Positions 37,213-46,786 are shown, numbered from the stretch's first letter. The stretch is 64,000 nucleotides of DNA from Luteirhabdus pelagi (GCF_016827595.1 NZ_JAECMS010000006.1:1-64000); one strand, 5' to 3'. Notes: generated from the sequence alone by a model not told the origin. Made by a program: numbers and translations.

Positions 37213-38043
37213 TTATCCATGATTATTATTGAATACAATTACTTTTACTATGGATTTAATTTCGTAGAGCCTTTCCTTTAACTCATTGTCAAGATCGGTA
37301 AGGACTGTTTTATTAAATGCGGATTCACCCATACCTTCTGTGGAAATACGTGCTGGACTAACTCCATTGGATACAAGTGCATCGTAAACAACTGTGGCTC
37401 TTCTACTGCTTAGCCTTACATTATAAGCTTCTGGACCTATTTCTGAGGAGTATCCTAAAATCTTTATCTCCAAGTTAGAATTATTTAATAGGAATTTTGA
37501 TAGTTTTTGAAGATATTCTTTAAACTCACTTTGTAGCGAACTCTTATCATATTCAAAATAAATCGTTGCAACTACAATGCCTTCAGATTCAGCATTTTCA
37601 CGAATGTCCCGTAGCTGTTCCTTAACAATCTCAATCGATTTTTGCTTTTGCTCCTTAATTTGCGCTAGAAAACGTTCATTTTTAACCCTAACTTTTTGAA
37701 TACTATCCAGAATTGAGTCGTTGACTGTTATTAGTTTAGCCACATTTTCATTAAGTAAAAAAAGCTCTTTTTCCTGCTTGGCAATTTTCAGTTCTTTTTG
37801 AATAATATCCCTTTTATAGGTAGGTTCAATAATTGTCTGCAACACACCCAAAAAAGCTATACCGCCTATAACTGCCCCTATAACAAGTTGAACAAACTTC
37901 ATCCGTTTGAAATAGGGGCGTTGCAATTCATGTCGTTCTAAATCAATTTTTCGACGTTCAGAATTGATTTTTTGTTCCTCAGCGTAAGCTTTTCGTAACT
38001 CTGCCTCTTTTATTTGATGATCGATATCGTGGTCATTTTCCAT
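37213..38043 (-). CDS. membrane-anchored OmpA-like peptidoglycan-binding protein
   Basis: Protein of 276 residues. A charged N-terminal cytoplasmic tail of about 45 residues precedes one membrane segment (FVQLVIGAVIGGIAFLGVL, about 50-68), a coiled-coil (about 75-150) and an OmpA C-terminal domain (about 160-260) with TIYFEYDKSSL, ILGYSSEIGPEAYNVRLSSR and ISTEGMGES. The layout (inner-membrane anchor, periplasmic linker, peptidoglycan-binding domain) is like MotB or Zorya ZorB. It lies 14 bases after the patatin gene and 20 bases before the KAP NTPase gene, so the three probably form one envelope complex. Confidence 0.85.
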   Translation of the reverse strand: MENDHDIDHQIKEAELRKAYAEEQKINSERRKIDLERHELQRPYFKRMKFVQLVIGAVIGGIAFLGVLQTIIEPTYKRDIIQKELKIAKQEKELFLLNENVAKLITVNDSILDSIQKVRVKNERFLAQIKEQKQKSIEIVKEQLRDIRENAESEGIVVATIYFEYDKSSLQSEFKEYLQKLSKFLLNNSNLEIKILGYSSEIGPEAYNVRLSSRRATVVYDALVSNGVSPARISTEGMGESAFNKTVLTDLDNELKERLYEIKSIVKVIVFNNNHG

Positions 38044-38057
38044 AAATGATATTTAGT

Positions 38058-40928
38058 TTATTTCAACATTTTTAAATCTAAAGATTCTGTCTGCTCCCTA
38101 AAATACCACCCCTCCCCTAACCTATTTACATCAATTTCAACCAATGGATTTACATGTGCGTTAATATTTTTTACGGAATGGTGGAGTGTCTGAGAGTCAT
38201 CATTTAAAACATTCACAATAAAAGGAAGGTTTACCCGATCTATTCTTATCTCCTCGACAATTTTGGTATAATTCTTTTGAAGTGCCAACTGCTTTCCTTT
38301 CACATCAAAGTTTCCATCAATATCCTTCGGTAGCTTAACCCTTTTCTCCATCGAAATCCCCATACGCTCAATTAATTTGTTTTCAACGCCACCCGATGAA
38401 AGTGCTTTACTGTCGACTTGAGCCATCTTCGCCTTCTCAACATATTTTAGTAAATACAGCTGGAAAAGATATTGATACCTCTTTTGCCCCTCACTTTTAA
38501 AATCATTCTCATGAGCTGTTATCTTTATAGGATCATTGCAATCACTACATCGAACAAGCACTTTCTTTCCAATTTTTTTATCGGAGAGAATAGAAAAGTT
38601 TATTGGTGTTAGTGTAACATAGTTTACTTGGCTAGATCCACTATCAATAACTCTTTGAAGTATATTAGAGCCTCTCCAAGGAGATTTGCTGAAAATTGAT
38701 TTCCACAAAGACACAATAGAAACTACCGGCATAGCTAAAGTTCCGAGTAATGAGGTAGCGACAAATGGAACCTTTAAAAGTAAAAAAGAAACAAGTTTAT
38801 TTTTCAGTAGCATACCCTTGATTCTATTAACCGAAGGCACAAAAAGGTTATTCTTTAAGTTACCCGAATAATCATTCTCCTTATCATAAAAACCAATTGA
38901 CCGGATCTTATTTTCAATTCTTTGCTCAATATGATTAAGATTGTCATCCAACAGGAATGAACCTTTCCGGAACCCATCCTCTTCACTAAGGGATTTCAAT
39001 GCACTGAGCCTTCCATACTCAAATGCATATTGGCGAGCAGCTAAAGAGGCAAAACCACCAAATGCTTCTAGTTCCGAGCCTGGAAGGTTTATAGTATTAA
39101 GTTCTTTATTAATAGGAAGAATTGCAGCACGAGTTGCGTTTGGGTTTTTACCATCGGTGTTGAGGGAAAAATCTATTATCAATTTGAAAACCGTTTGCGC
39201 AAAAGTATTTTTGGCCTCGTCGTCAGTAGCAATTCCTAAAATCTTATAGACTTCAGCCATATCGTCATCCCCAATCTCGCTCTTATCAATCTTTTCCTTC
39301 ACATCCTCTAAGTCAGTTGGTGAAATAGCTAGGCAAGCCGATTGTTCAATACCCTTTTCATGGCAATTTTTGGCTAATTCATTCAAAAAATACGATATGG
39401 GATTTCGGGTTCCAGAAGAAATTACCTTTGCCCAAAGGTTATTATATATTTTGGCAAACGCTGATTTCAATATAGGGACAGTCATAGTATCTCCCAGCTT
39501 TGGATTTTTTTCCAAGTACTTAAAAACAGTATTTCGCAATTCAAAGTTCTCTTTGGTATCCAAAATTTTATGTTCCTCCTTTATACTCCCCTGATTAGCG
39601 AGTAAACCAATAATGCCTGAGGTGGCTCCTATCAATTTGTTAATTTCAGAGTTTGGCTTTGCCAATTCCTTATCCGATTTAATGGGAGTGAAAGAATCTA
39701 CCTTAAAGGAATGGTTTGTATCCTCCCGAACGATAGGATCCACAAAAAGAATTAAACGATCCTGTTCCTCTCCAAAATTTCCAAAATCCTGAAAGGCTCC
39801 AATTCTAAATGCTTCCTTTATAGGTTCGTTATTAAACGTTCCACCATCTATATAGGGGAAATTAAAGCTTTTATAGTCTATTGGCTCACCGTTTTTTTCA
39901 GCAAAAAAGCTATTGTCATTATAGTCATTACCATACCTATTCTTCGAGTTAGTTATGGAGTTCTGTAAATCCAAAAATGGTGTTGGCCATTGGTTAAATG
40001 GAGAGCCTTTCCCATATTCGGAATCATAGCGTTTTAGAAGAACAGGTTCGAATGCTATTGGAAAGGCACCACAAGCTAATGCCGAGGCTGATATCGTTGC
40101 CCAGGACTCCTTCCCGGTAAGTGAAAAATGCGTTTCCTTATCTTGATCAGGCTGATTGGTGAATTTTAACCAACGGTTATCCGTATCCTTATTACCAAGT
40201 TTTGATTCATCGAACACAAAATCTATAACTCTAATTTCAGAATGGTTCTGTGATCCTACAGACTTTAGTACATTTTTTTCAAGTTTCGACAATCCCTCAT
40301 GGTCCATTTCAATTTCTATGGGTAATAGATTGGTTAAAGAACAAGCAAAAACCACACGCGTTTTATCCAACACCTTTCGGTTTGAAATATCTATTCCATC
40401 GGATTTCATGAGGTACTTCTTTGTAAGACGCTCCAGTAATCCCCGATCTAACAATCCAAAAGAATCATGTATGTTGGCACGAAAGTCATCTTTTCCTTTA
40501 TCGCCGTAAAGTTTCTTTGAGTCTACCTCTTCAACCCATATCTGATATTGTATTAGTTGCGCAACTTGTAATGCCTTAAGTGTTTCGATTCTTTCGTGAT
40601 TCTTTGCGCTAGAAATATTTCCCGAAAAGTAATCATTCGCTAATTCTGCTATTAACTCGTCTTCCGAAGGGGTCTTTTCCAATAATGGCAGCATAGAGGT
40701 GTAATCTATTAGGCATTTCAATAAAATAGTTAACGAAATAGCACCGGCACTTGCGCCACTCATACCATCTACGATTATTTTATCGTAAAGAAGTTCCGAC
40801 TCGTCTTCACTTTTATACTTTCCATAAAGCACTAGAAGCTTGAGGGCTTCTGTTAAAGCAGAGCCAGAAAAAGAACCTAGCGACACACCGCCGCCCATTG
40901 CCAAACAAATACGTAATGACCTCCCCAT
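38058..40928 (-). CDS. patatin-like phospholipase with membrane segment
   Basis: Protein of 956 residues, long for the family. Patatin motifs are complete: an N-terminal oxyanion loop AMGGGVSLGSFSG (10-22), the nucleophile elbow GASAG (Ser60) and the catalytic dyad Asp in YIDGGTFNNEP (Asp361). A hydrophobic segment near 705-747 (LVSFLLLKVPFVATSLLGTL) suggests membrane contact, followed by a cysteine pair (CSDC) and a polar tail. It should hydrolyse membrane lipids. As first gene of a patatin / OmpA-like / KAP NTPase operon it looks like the effector of a membrane-targeting defence or envelope system. Lipase residues are seen; the role is inferred. Confidence 0.85.
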   Translation of the reverse strand: MGRSLRICLAMGGGVSLGSFSGSALTEALKLLVLYGKYKSEDESELLYDKIIVDGMSGASAGAISLTILLKCLIDYTSMLPLLEKTPSEDELIAELANDYFSGNISSAKNHERIETLKALQVAQLIQYQIWVEEVDSKKLYGDKGKDDFRANIHDSFGLLDRGLLERLTKKYLMKSDGIDISNRKVLDKTRVVFACSLTNLLPIEIEMDHEGLSKLEKNVLKSVGSQNHSEIRVIDFVFDESKLGNKDTDNRWLKFTNQPDQDKETHFSLTGKESWATISASALACGAFPIAFEPVLLKRYDSEYGKGSPFNQWPTPFLDLQNSITNSKNRYGNDYNDNSFFAEKNGEPIDYKSFNFPYIDGGTFNNEPIKEAFRIGAFQDFGNFGEEQDRLILFVDPIVREDTNHSFKVDSFTPIKSDKELAKPNSEINKLIGATSGIIGLLANQGSIKEEHKILDTKENFELRNTVFKYLEKNPKLGDTMTVPILKSAFAKIYNNLWAKVISSGTRNPISYFLNELAKNCHEKGIEQSACLAISPTDLEDVKEKIDKSEIGDDDMAEVYKILGIATDDEAKNTFAQTVFKLIIDFSLNTDGKNPNATRAAILPINKELNTINLPGSELEAFGGFASLAARQYAFEYGRLSALKSLSEEDGFRKGSFLLDDNLNHIEQRIENKIRSIGFYDKENDYSGNLKNNLFVPSVNRIKGMLLKNKLVSFLLLKVPFVATSLLGTLAMPVVSIVSLWKSIFSKSPWRGSNILQRVIDSGSSQVNYVTLTPINFSILSDKKIGKKVLVRCSDCNDPIKITAHENDFKSEGQKRYQYLFQLYLLKYVEKAKMAQVDSKALSSGGVENKLIERMGISMEKRVKLPKDIDGNFDVKGKQLALQKNYTKIVEEIRIDRVNLPFIVNVLNDDSQTLHHSVKNINAHVNPLVEIDVNRLGEGWYFREQTESLDLKMLK

Positions 40929-41330
40929 AAAATGAAGTGTTAAAAATTTAAAAATGGGGGGAGTTAATTCTTAAAAATAGAACAACCCATTGGAAAAATC
41001 AAGAAAATAGCTGAATTAAAACAATATTCAAGGAATGCACAATTGCAAAAACACATAAAATTAAAGATTGATGCTATGTATTTCAATTACTGAGATAAGT
41101 ATATCTAAAAGCATATACTTTTACGTATTTACACTATTTTATATTTATTAGCATATAAATAAATTGCTAGGAGAAATTATAAAAATAGAGTTGTAAAGTA
41201 GTAAACTCAATACAGGAAGAACTTGCCTAGCCTTCAATAGTGTACATGAGATCGGACATTAATGATAGCCGAAAAATACGCTCAGAAGGAAATTGATTCA
41301 CAATTGAAGCTTCTGAAAAATTAGGTCGAA
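40929..41330. other. intergenic region with inverted repeat
   Basis: About 400 AT-rich bases with no gene. The inverted repeat AAGTATAT (41097-41104) and ATATACTT (41113-41120) around an 8-base centre could be an operator for one of the two XRE proteins that follow. No TAnnTTTG element for the patatin operon was recognised. Confidence 0.4.
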
Positions 41331-41576
41331 TTATTCAAACAAATCACTATTAAAAAAATGGGATAGTGAAATATCAATCATGTTGCAGAATTTTTGAATG
41401 GTATGAATCGTGATGCCTCTATCGTCTAAAGTATTCTCCCACATATTTAAAAGTTGTCGGTCGATAAAGTGTTCCCGAGCAAATTTTGACTGCACTGGCT
41501 CTATTTCTTCACGAAGTTCCTTAATCCTATGAGAAATTTGAGCGTTTAGTTTTCGTTCTGTTTTACTGTATTTCAA
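41331..41576 (-). CDS. small XRE/Cro-like DNA-binding protein
   Basis: Protein of 81 residues with a helix-turn-helix of XRE type: ISHRIKELREEIEPVQSKFA, then REHFIDRQLLNMWEN and ITIHTIQKFCNMIDISLSHF. The tail is too short for a ligand domain. It lies 32 bases after another XRE gene on the same strand and upstream of the patatin operon on that strand, so it may regulate that operon. Target unknown. Confidence 0.75.
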   Translation of the reverse strand: MKYSKTERKLNAQISHRIKELREEIEPVQSKFAREHFIDRQLLNMWENTLDDRGITIHTIQKFCNMIDISLSHFFNSDLFE

Positions 41577-41608
41577 TTTTATCTACTTTATTCCTAATCA
41601 TAGTAGAA

Positions 41609-41857
41609 TTAACATTGATCCCCTAACGTAAAGTCAAAATCCAATAAATCTTTCACTGGTATACCTAGTCCACAAGCCAGTTCAAAAAGTGTAGTAATCT
41701 GAATACTAACTTGTCCTTTTTCAATTTTACTAATCTGGCTATAATCTACATCGCAACGCAAGGACAATTCACGGTAACTTAACCCCTTTTGCTTTCTTTC
41801 CCTAGAAAGGTTTTTGCCAAAAGCGTTTAGCAATTCCTGTTTCTGTTGGATATTCAT
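41609..41857 (-). CDS. small XRE-family transcriptional regulator
   Basis: Protein of 82 residues with a clear HTH_3 domain: FGKNLSRERKQKGLSYRELS, then CDVDYSQISKIEKGQVSIQI, then LFELACGLGIPVKDLLDFD. The perfect inverted repeat GTGGTATT-TT-AATACCAC (41902-41919) lies 45 bases upstream of its start and may be its own operator. The paired XRE genes do not look like a toxin-antitoxin module because no toxin accompanies them. Confidence 0.85.
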   Translation of the reverse strand: MNIQQKQELLNAFGKNLSRERKQKGLSYRELSLRCDVDYSQISKIEKGQVSIQITTLFELACGLGIPVKDLLDFDFTLGDQC

Positions 41858-41901
41858 TTATATGGTTTTCGTGGAATATCCAAGATTTCGTTGTTTATTT
41901 A

Positions 41902-41919
41902 GTGGTATTTTAATACCAC
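41902..41919. promoter_or_regulatory. candidate XRE operator, inverted repeat
   Basis: GTGGTATT (41902-41909), TT, AATACCAC (41912-41919): perfect 8-base arms upstream of the XRE gene ending at 41857, at a spacing typical of an autoregulatory operator. Confidence 0.5.
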
Positions 41920-41936
41920 ATTAAATAGATTTTATA

Positions 41937-41944
41937 TATATTTG
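41937..41944 (+). promoter_or_regulatory. candidate -7 promoter element for the structured RNA
   Basis: TATATTTG matches TAnnTTTG. It is about 60 bases upstream of the structured segment at 42006-42123, which could be the transcript it serves. Confidence 0.4.
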
Positions 41945-42005
41945 AATGATAATTATAAATTTGCGATTCTTCGTATAAATATTATTTGAAGCTATCGCTT
42001 TGATT

Positions 42006-42123
42006 CTCAACTGGAAAACTGGTAATTTTTTGCAACGAGATGATAAGTAGATTGGCTCACGACCCGGGCGTGGGCTCTCTTATCGTTGCTAGGTATACCA
42101 GTACCTCCAGTTGATAAGTTGAG
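42006..42123 (+). ncRNA. strongly structured non-coding segment
   Basis: Nested stems cover 118 bases: CTCAAC with GTTGAG (42118-42123), CAACTGG (42008-42014) with CCAGTTG (42107-42113), CTGGTA (42019-42024) with TACCAG (42096-42101), GCAAC plus GATAAG (42032-42047) with CTTATC-GTTGC (42079-42089), and GCTCACG (42055-42061) with CGTGGGC (42069-42075). The first two stems share bases and may be alternatives. A T-run follows at about 42133. It does not fold as a tRNA. It could be an independent small RNA or a leader of the SusC gene 210 bases downstream. Confidence 0.5.
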
Positions 42124-42181
42124 TACCGCGCCTTTTTTCTCCCCTTATTGGCAACCGCTAACGCCAGGTACAACAACTAAA

Positions 42182-42220
42182 CCATACATTGCTTTCCATA
42201 ATGGAAAGTGCAATGGTATG
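42182..42220 (+). other. hairpin in the SusC upstream region
   Basis: CATACATTGCTTTCC pairs with GGAAAGTGCAATGGTATG around ATAAT, with small bulges. It lies between the structured segment and the SusC gene; role unknown. Confidence 0.4.
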
Positions 42221-42268
42221 CCAAGACAATTATGCGAACCAAAACCAATAGTATAATGCACTAAAAAA

Positions 42269-42300
42269 CCTCCCAATATGGTAAAGGACATTCTGGGAGG
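42269..42300 (+). terminator. attenuator-like hairpin before susC
   Basis: CCTCCCA (42269-42275) pairs with TGGGAGG (42294-42300), 37 bases before the SusC start. No strong T-run follows, so it may act as a leader structure or weak terminator. Confidence 0.35.
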
Positions 42301-42336
42301 CTATCATTAATAACTAAACTAACAACACTTAAAGAT

Positions 42337-45300
42337 ATGAAAAATACCCACACAGCACGGGGAAGGGTAATCCTATGCCTAATTCTAGGCTTCTGCATAT
42401 CCCTTTCAATGCTCGGCAACACTTCTTACAAGCCCAAATCACCACATGTAAACTCGTGGCTACAGACATCGGTAGAAGGTCTTATAACCAATAGCGAGGG
42501 AGCGCCATTGCCAGGAGTACTTGTTACCATTAAAGGCACCCTAAGGGGTACGGTCTCAAGTTTAAATGGCATCTACACTTTACCTGCACAGCAAAACGAT
42601 ACCTTAGTTTTTTCCTCGCTTGGATTTATCACTCAAACCATACCACTAAACGGTAGGGCAACACTAGATGTCCAGATGAAAGAGGATGTTACGCAATTGG
42701 AAGCCGTAACCCTGAATGCTGGATATTATTCCGTTAGTGAACAAGAGCGCACAGGAAGTATCGCTAAGGTTGATGAAGAAACAATAGAACAGCAACCCTT
42801 AACCAACCCGCTTTCAGCTATTCAAGGACAAATGGCCGGTGTTGAAGTGGTACAATCATCGGGAGTTCCAGGATCGGGGTTCGAAATCAAGATCCGCGGA
42901 CAAAATAGTATTCGTGCTACAGGCAATGATCCGCTCTATGTAATCGATGGTGTACCATATAGTGGAAGCTCCTTGGGAGATAGACAGACCTCCGGTTCCA
43001 TAATTGCTGGAGGTGCCGTAAGTCCCCTAAATTTTATAAACGCGGCCGACATTCAGAGCATAGAGGTTTTAAAGGATGCCGATGCTACCGCAATTTACGG
43101 TTCCCGTGGTGCCAACGGTGTAGTATTGATAACCACCAAAAAAGGAAAATATGGTGCTACCCAATTAACTTTTTCAGGCAGTTCTGGACTCGGTGCGGTA
43201 GCTAATAGAATAGATTTACTGGAAACTCCTGAATACCTTGAAATGCGCCGAGAAGCATACCGAAATGACGGAATTGACCCTCCCCCACCGAATGCCTATG
43301 ACATAAATGGAACCTGGGAGGAAGACCGGTATACCGATTGGCAAGATGAATTATTTGGAAAGACAGCGTATTTTACAAACCTTCAAACTTCCGTTACGGG
43401 CGGCAATGAAGAGCTGCGGTATCTAGTAAGTGGAAACTATCAAAAACAGACCACTGTTTTTCCTGGCAATTTTGATAATGATAAACTTTCGGTTTTGTCA
43501 AACCTTACGCATAATTCCAAGGATGATCGTTTCCATTTACAGTTTTCGGGCACCTATACATTAGACAAGAATAACCTTCTGGCGACCGATTTGGTCCGCG
43601 AAGCCATGTCATTGGCCCCAAACGCACCAGAACTCTATAATGAGGAGGGCAGCTTAAATTGGGAAAACTCCACCTGGCAAAATCCCTTACGTCAGTTGGA
43701 AAGCAAATATGAGGCAGAAGGATCAAGCCTTATCAGTAACCTTTCATTGGAATATAAGTTTTTCAAGGGCTTTAAGGGAGTAGCCAGCCTTGGATACACA
43801 CAAAGTGACCTTACCGAGCTTCGAACCGTACCCTCTACGATTTTGGATCCTGCGTTCGGTTTGGGAAGTGAGGTTTCCTCTGCCATCCATAATACAGGTT
43901 CACGGAACTCATGGATTGTGGAACCGCAACTACATTATTCATTTTCGCTTGGGAAAACGGAATTCAAAACCCTTATTGGAAGTACCTTCCAAGAGCAGAA
44001 CAGCGAGCGGCTTTCGCAGTATGCCAGCGATTTTACCACCAATGCTCTTATCGAGAATTTAGCGGCGGCTTCCAATCTTTTTCTACTTGCCAATACTGAT
44101 ACCCAGTATCGCTATCATGCCCTATTCGGACGTTTGAACATTAATCATAAAGGCAAGTACATCATAAATCTTACGGGAAGACGGGACGGTTCCAGTCGTT
44201 TTGGTCCCAATAACCGATTCTCCAACTTTGGAGCGCTCGGGGCTGCATGGTTATTTTCGGAAGAACCCTTTGCTCAAAAATCCCTACCATTTGTAAGCTT
44301 TGGAAAAATTCGTGGAAGTTATGGTACCACGGGTAATGATCAAATTGGGGATTACCAATACCTAGATACCTATGCGTTGAGTGCCACCCAATATAATTCC
44401 ATAATTGGCCTTCGTCCGAGTCGTTTATACAATCCTGACTATAGCTGGGAAAAGAACAAGAAATTGGAAATAGCATTAGATGTGGGCTTTTTGGATGATA
44501 GGATCTTTTTTAGGGGAAGTCACTACCGAAACCGTTCCTCTAACCAACTTATTGGTATTCCGCTGCCTGGCACGACAGGTTTTAGCAGCATTACGGCCAA
44601 TCTTGATGCCACCGTAGAGAATACCGGTTGGGAATTCACACTGAACACTAGGAATATTGAAAATACAAATTTTTCATGGAGAACCAGTTTCAATATAACC
44701 GTTCCCGATACGGAACTGTTGGAATTCCCAAACCTCGAGGGATCAACATTTGCGGAACAATTGGCAATCGGCGAATCGTTAAATATCATTAAGGTATATC
44801 AGTCACAAGGCGTTGATCCTGAAACAGGGCTTTATGAATTTACAGATTTCAATGGTGATGGCGTTATATCCGCACCCGACGACAGACAGCTAATCAAGGA
44901 TCTATCTCCTTCTTATTATGGTGGGTTACAGAACACGCTATCCTATAAGAACCTGTCCTTGGATATTCTTTTCCAGTTCTCAAAACAATTGGGAAGAAGC
45001 TTTTTTGCAACTGGAGGTTTGGTTGGATCGATGCGGAACCAACCCGAAAGTGTACTGGATCGTTGGCAGGAGGTTGGGGACCAGACTTCCGTGCAACGTT
45101 TTACCTCAGGTTTAAACGGGGAAGCCCTGAATTCCTATGTTAACTATACAGAAAGCGATGCCACCATTGTCGACGCATCGTATGCACGATTGAAAAACCT
45201 ATCCCTGAATTACCAAATCCCCATGGGACGAAATGAGGTTCAATGGGATGTGTTCTTGCGCGGACAGAATCTTTGGACGATTACAGACTATGATGGTTTA

Positions 45301-45375
45301 GATCCTGAAACAAGGTCAAGCACCTCCTTACCTCCATTGCGCATCGTCACTTTAGGAACTAAAATAACCCTATAA
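42337..45375 (+). CDS. SusC/RagA-like TonB-dependent outer-membrane receptor
   Basis: Protein of 1012 residues. A signal peptide (about 1-28) is followed by a carboxypeptidase-D-like regulatory domain (EGLITNSEGAPLPGVLVTIK, about 48-115), the TonB plug with NPLSAIQGQMAGVEVVQSSG, YVIDGVPY and IEVLKDADATAIYGSRGANG, and a beta-barrel ending LRIVTLGTKITL. It imports a ligand bound by its SusD partner. The partner gene starts 10 bases downstream and a zinc metalloprotease follows, which favours peptide or protein-derived substrates over glycans; no glycoside hydrolase is nearby. Confidence 0.95.
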   Translation: MKNTHTARGRVILCLILGFCISLSMLGNTSYKPKSPHVNSWLQTSVEGLITNSEGAPLPGVLVTIKGTLRGTVSSLNGIYTLPAQQNDTLVFSSLGFITQTIPLNGRATLDVQMKEDVTQLEAVTLNAGYYSVSEQERTGSIAKVDEETIEQQPLTNPLSAIQGQMAGVEVVQSSGVPGSGFEIKIRGQNSIRATGNDPLYVIDGVPYSGSSLGDRQTSGSIIAGGAVSPLNFINAADIQSIEVLKDADATAIYGSRGANGVVLITTKKGKYGATQLTFSGSSGLGAVANRIDLLETPEYLEMRREAYRNDGIDPPPPNAYDINGTWEEDRYTDWQDELFGKTAYFTNLQTSVTGGNEELRYLVSGNYQKQTTVFPGNFDNDKLSVLSNLTHNSKDDRFHLQFSGTYTLDKNNLLATDLVREAMSLAPNAPELYNEEGSLNWENSTWQNPLRQLESKYEAEGSSLISNLSLEYKFFKGFKGVASLGYTQSDLTELRTVPSTILDPAFGLGSEVSSAIHNTGSRNSWIVEPQLHYSFSLGKTEFKTLIGSTFQEQNSERLSQYASDFTTNALIENLAAASNLFLLANTDTQYRYHALFGRLNINHKGKYIINLTGRRDGSSRFGPNNRFSNFGALGAAWLFSEEPFAQKSLPFVSFGKIRGSYGTTGNDQIGDYQYLDTYALSATQYNSIIGLRPSRLYNPDYSWEKNKKLEIALDVGFLDDRIFFRGSHYRNRSSNQLIGIPLPGTTGFSSITANLDATVENTGWEFTLNTRNIENTNFSWRTSFNITVPDTELLEFPNLEGSTFAEQLAIGESLNIIKVYQSQGVDPETGLYEFTDFNGDGVISAPDDRQLIKDLSPSYYGGLQNTLSYKNLSLDILFQFSKQLGRSFFATGGLVGSMRNQPESVLDRWQEVGDQTSVQRFTSGLNGEALNSYVNYTESDATIVDASYARLKNLSLNYQIPMGRNEVQWDVFLRGQNLWTITDYDGLDPETRSSTSLPPLRIVTLGTKITL

Positions 45376-45385
45376 ATACATTATT

Positions 45386-46786
45386 ATGAAGATTTTATAT
45401 ATACATATGATTTCAAAAGGAAGGTTACCAATTTTGATGTTCCTTGTAGCAGCATTTATCTGTATTTCCTGCGAGGATTTTGTAGAGATTGACAACCCCG
45501 ATAGTGAATTGACCGGTGACGTCGTATTTGATGACCCAACCACCGTAGAAGCTGCCATCATCGATATCTACAGCCAAATGCGCGATAATGCATTGAGCAG
45601 TGGTGGGAGCTCTGGAGTTGGCTATCTCATGGGACATTATGCTGATGAACTTACGCTTTTTACCAATGAACAGCCAGCCTTGCTTTCGTTTTATGAAAAC
45701 TCATTATTGCCCTCTAATGATATCGTGCTCAATGTATGGAACAGCAGTTATAACCTGATCTATGCAGCGAATGCCATAAAAGAGGGAGTGGAAGGGTCTG
45801 ATGCCCTTTCGGAAGAAGAAAGGAGTCAGTTTCTTGGGGAAGTACTTTTCATTCGGGCTTACCTCCATTTTTATCTCACCAATTTATATGGTAGCGTTCC
45901 GTATGTCCAGACTACCGATTATCTGGTAAATAGTGAAATCCCAAAGTCTAGCACTGCCGAAGTATATGAGAACGTGGTTTTGGACCTATTGGAAGCGCGA
46001 GAACTCTTACCTACCACTATCGATGCCACTAATACAAGGCCGAACAAATGGGTTGCTACTTCACTCTTGTCCCGGGCCTATCTCTATTCACAACAATGGG
46101 AGCTAGCCCGAACAATGGCGGAGGAAGTTTTAAACAGTGGTCCGTATAGTCTCAATGAGTCAGTTTCGGACGTTTTCCTAAAAAACAGCAGTGAGACCAT
46201 ATGGCAATTCGATGCCAGTATGCCCGGTGCCAACACTATCGATGCACTGACCTATGTTTTTGTCTCTGGCCCGCCACCTAACACTGCTCTTTCAGCCGAA
46301 TTGGTGGAAAGTTTCGAGACTGGTGATGAACGCTTTGCCGATTGGGTTGGAACTGCTTCCAATGGTACCGAAACCTGGTACCACCCTTTTAAGTATAAAT
46401 TAAATTCAAATACTGGTGAGACCCAGGAACTATCTATCGTCATTCGATTAGCGGAGCTATATCTGATTTCAGCTGAAGCAAATGCCCGATTGGGGAATAT
46501 AGCTATTGCACAGCAACGCTTAAATACGATACGAAATAGGGCTGGCCTCTCCCTTTTTTCCGATACGGACACTACTGCTCTTTTGGATGCTATTCTACAT
46601 GAAAGACGAATTGAACTGTTCACCGAACATGGCCATCGTTGGTTTGACCTAAAACGCACCGAAAGGGCAACTGAGCAACTCACCCCAATTAAGCCTAATT
46701 GGGATCCAACGGATGTAGTATTGCCCATTCCTGAAGCCGAACTATTGTTGAATCCTAATCTATTGCCTCAAAATGATGGGTACTAA
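45386..46786 (+). CDS. SusD/RagB-like nutrient-binding lipoprotein
   Basis: Protein of 466 residues; a start at Met8 (45407) is also possible. A lipoprotein signal ends FICISC (Cys29) and is followed by EDFVEIDNP. SusD landmarks are present: FDDPTTVEAAIIDIYSQM, FLGEVLFIRAYLHFYL, NKWVATSLLSRAYLYSQ, IRLAELYLISAEANARLG and a C-terminal HGHRWFDLKR. It forms the lid of the SusC barrel at the cell surface. It follows susC by 10 bases and overlaps the metalloprotease gene by 14 bases. Confidence 0.95.
   Translation: MKILYIHMISKGRLPILMFLVAAFICISCEDFVEIDNPDSELTGDVVFDDPTTVEAAIIDIYSQMRDNALSSGGSSGVGYLMGHYADELTLFTNEQPALLSFYENSLLPSNDIVLNVWNSSYNLIYAANAIKEGVEGSDALSEEERSQFLGEVLFIRAYLHFYLTNLYGSVPYVQTTDYLVNSEIPKSSTAEVYENVVLDLLEARELLPTTIDATNTRPNKWVATSLLSRAYLYSQQWELARTMAEEVLNSGPYSLNESVSDVFLKNSSETIWQFDASMPGANTIDALTYVFVSGPPPNTALSAELVESFETGDERFADWVGTASNGTETWYHPFKYKLNSNTGETQELSIVIRLAELYLISAEANARLGNIAIAQQRLNTIRNRAGLSLFSDTDTTALLDAILHERRIELFTEHGHRWFDLKRTERATEQLTPIKPNWDPTDVVLPIPEAELLLNPNLLPQNDGY

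Noticed and set aside
41331-41857. Toxin-antitoxin module
   Set aside because: Both small proteins are XRE-type DNA binders; no toxin-like partner such as RelE or HipA is present.
42006-42123. tRNA or tmRNA gene
   Set aside because: The stems do not form a cloverleaf and no T-loop GTTCRA-type motif is present.
46252-46728. - strand ORF of 158 codons
   Set aside because: Antisense to SusD, which has all family landmarks; no start signal or domain.
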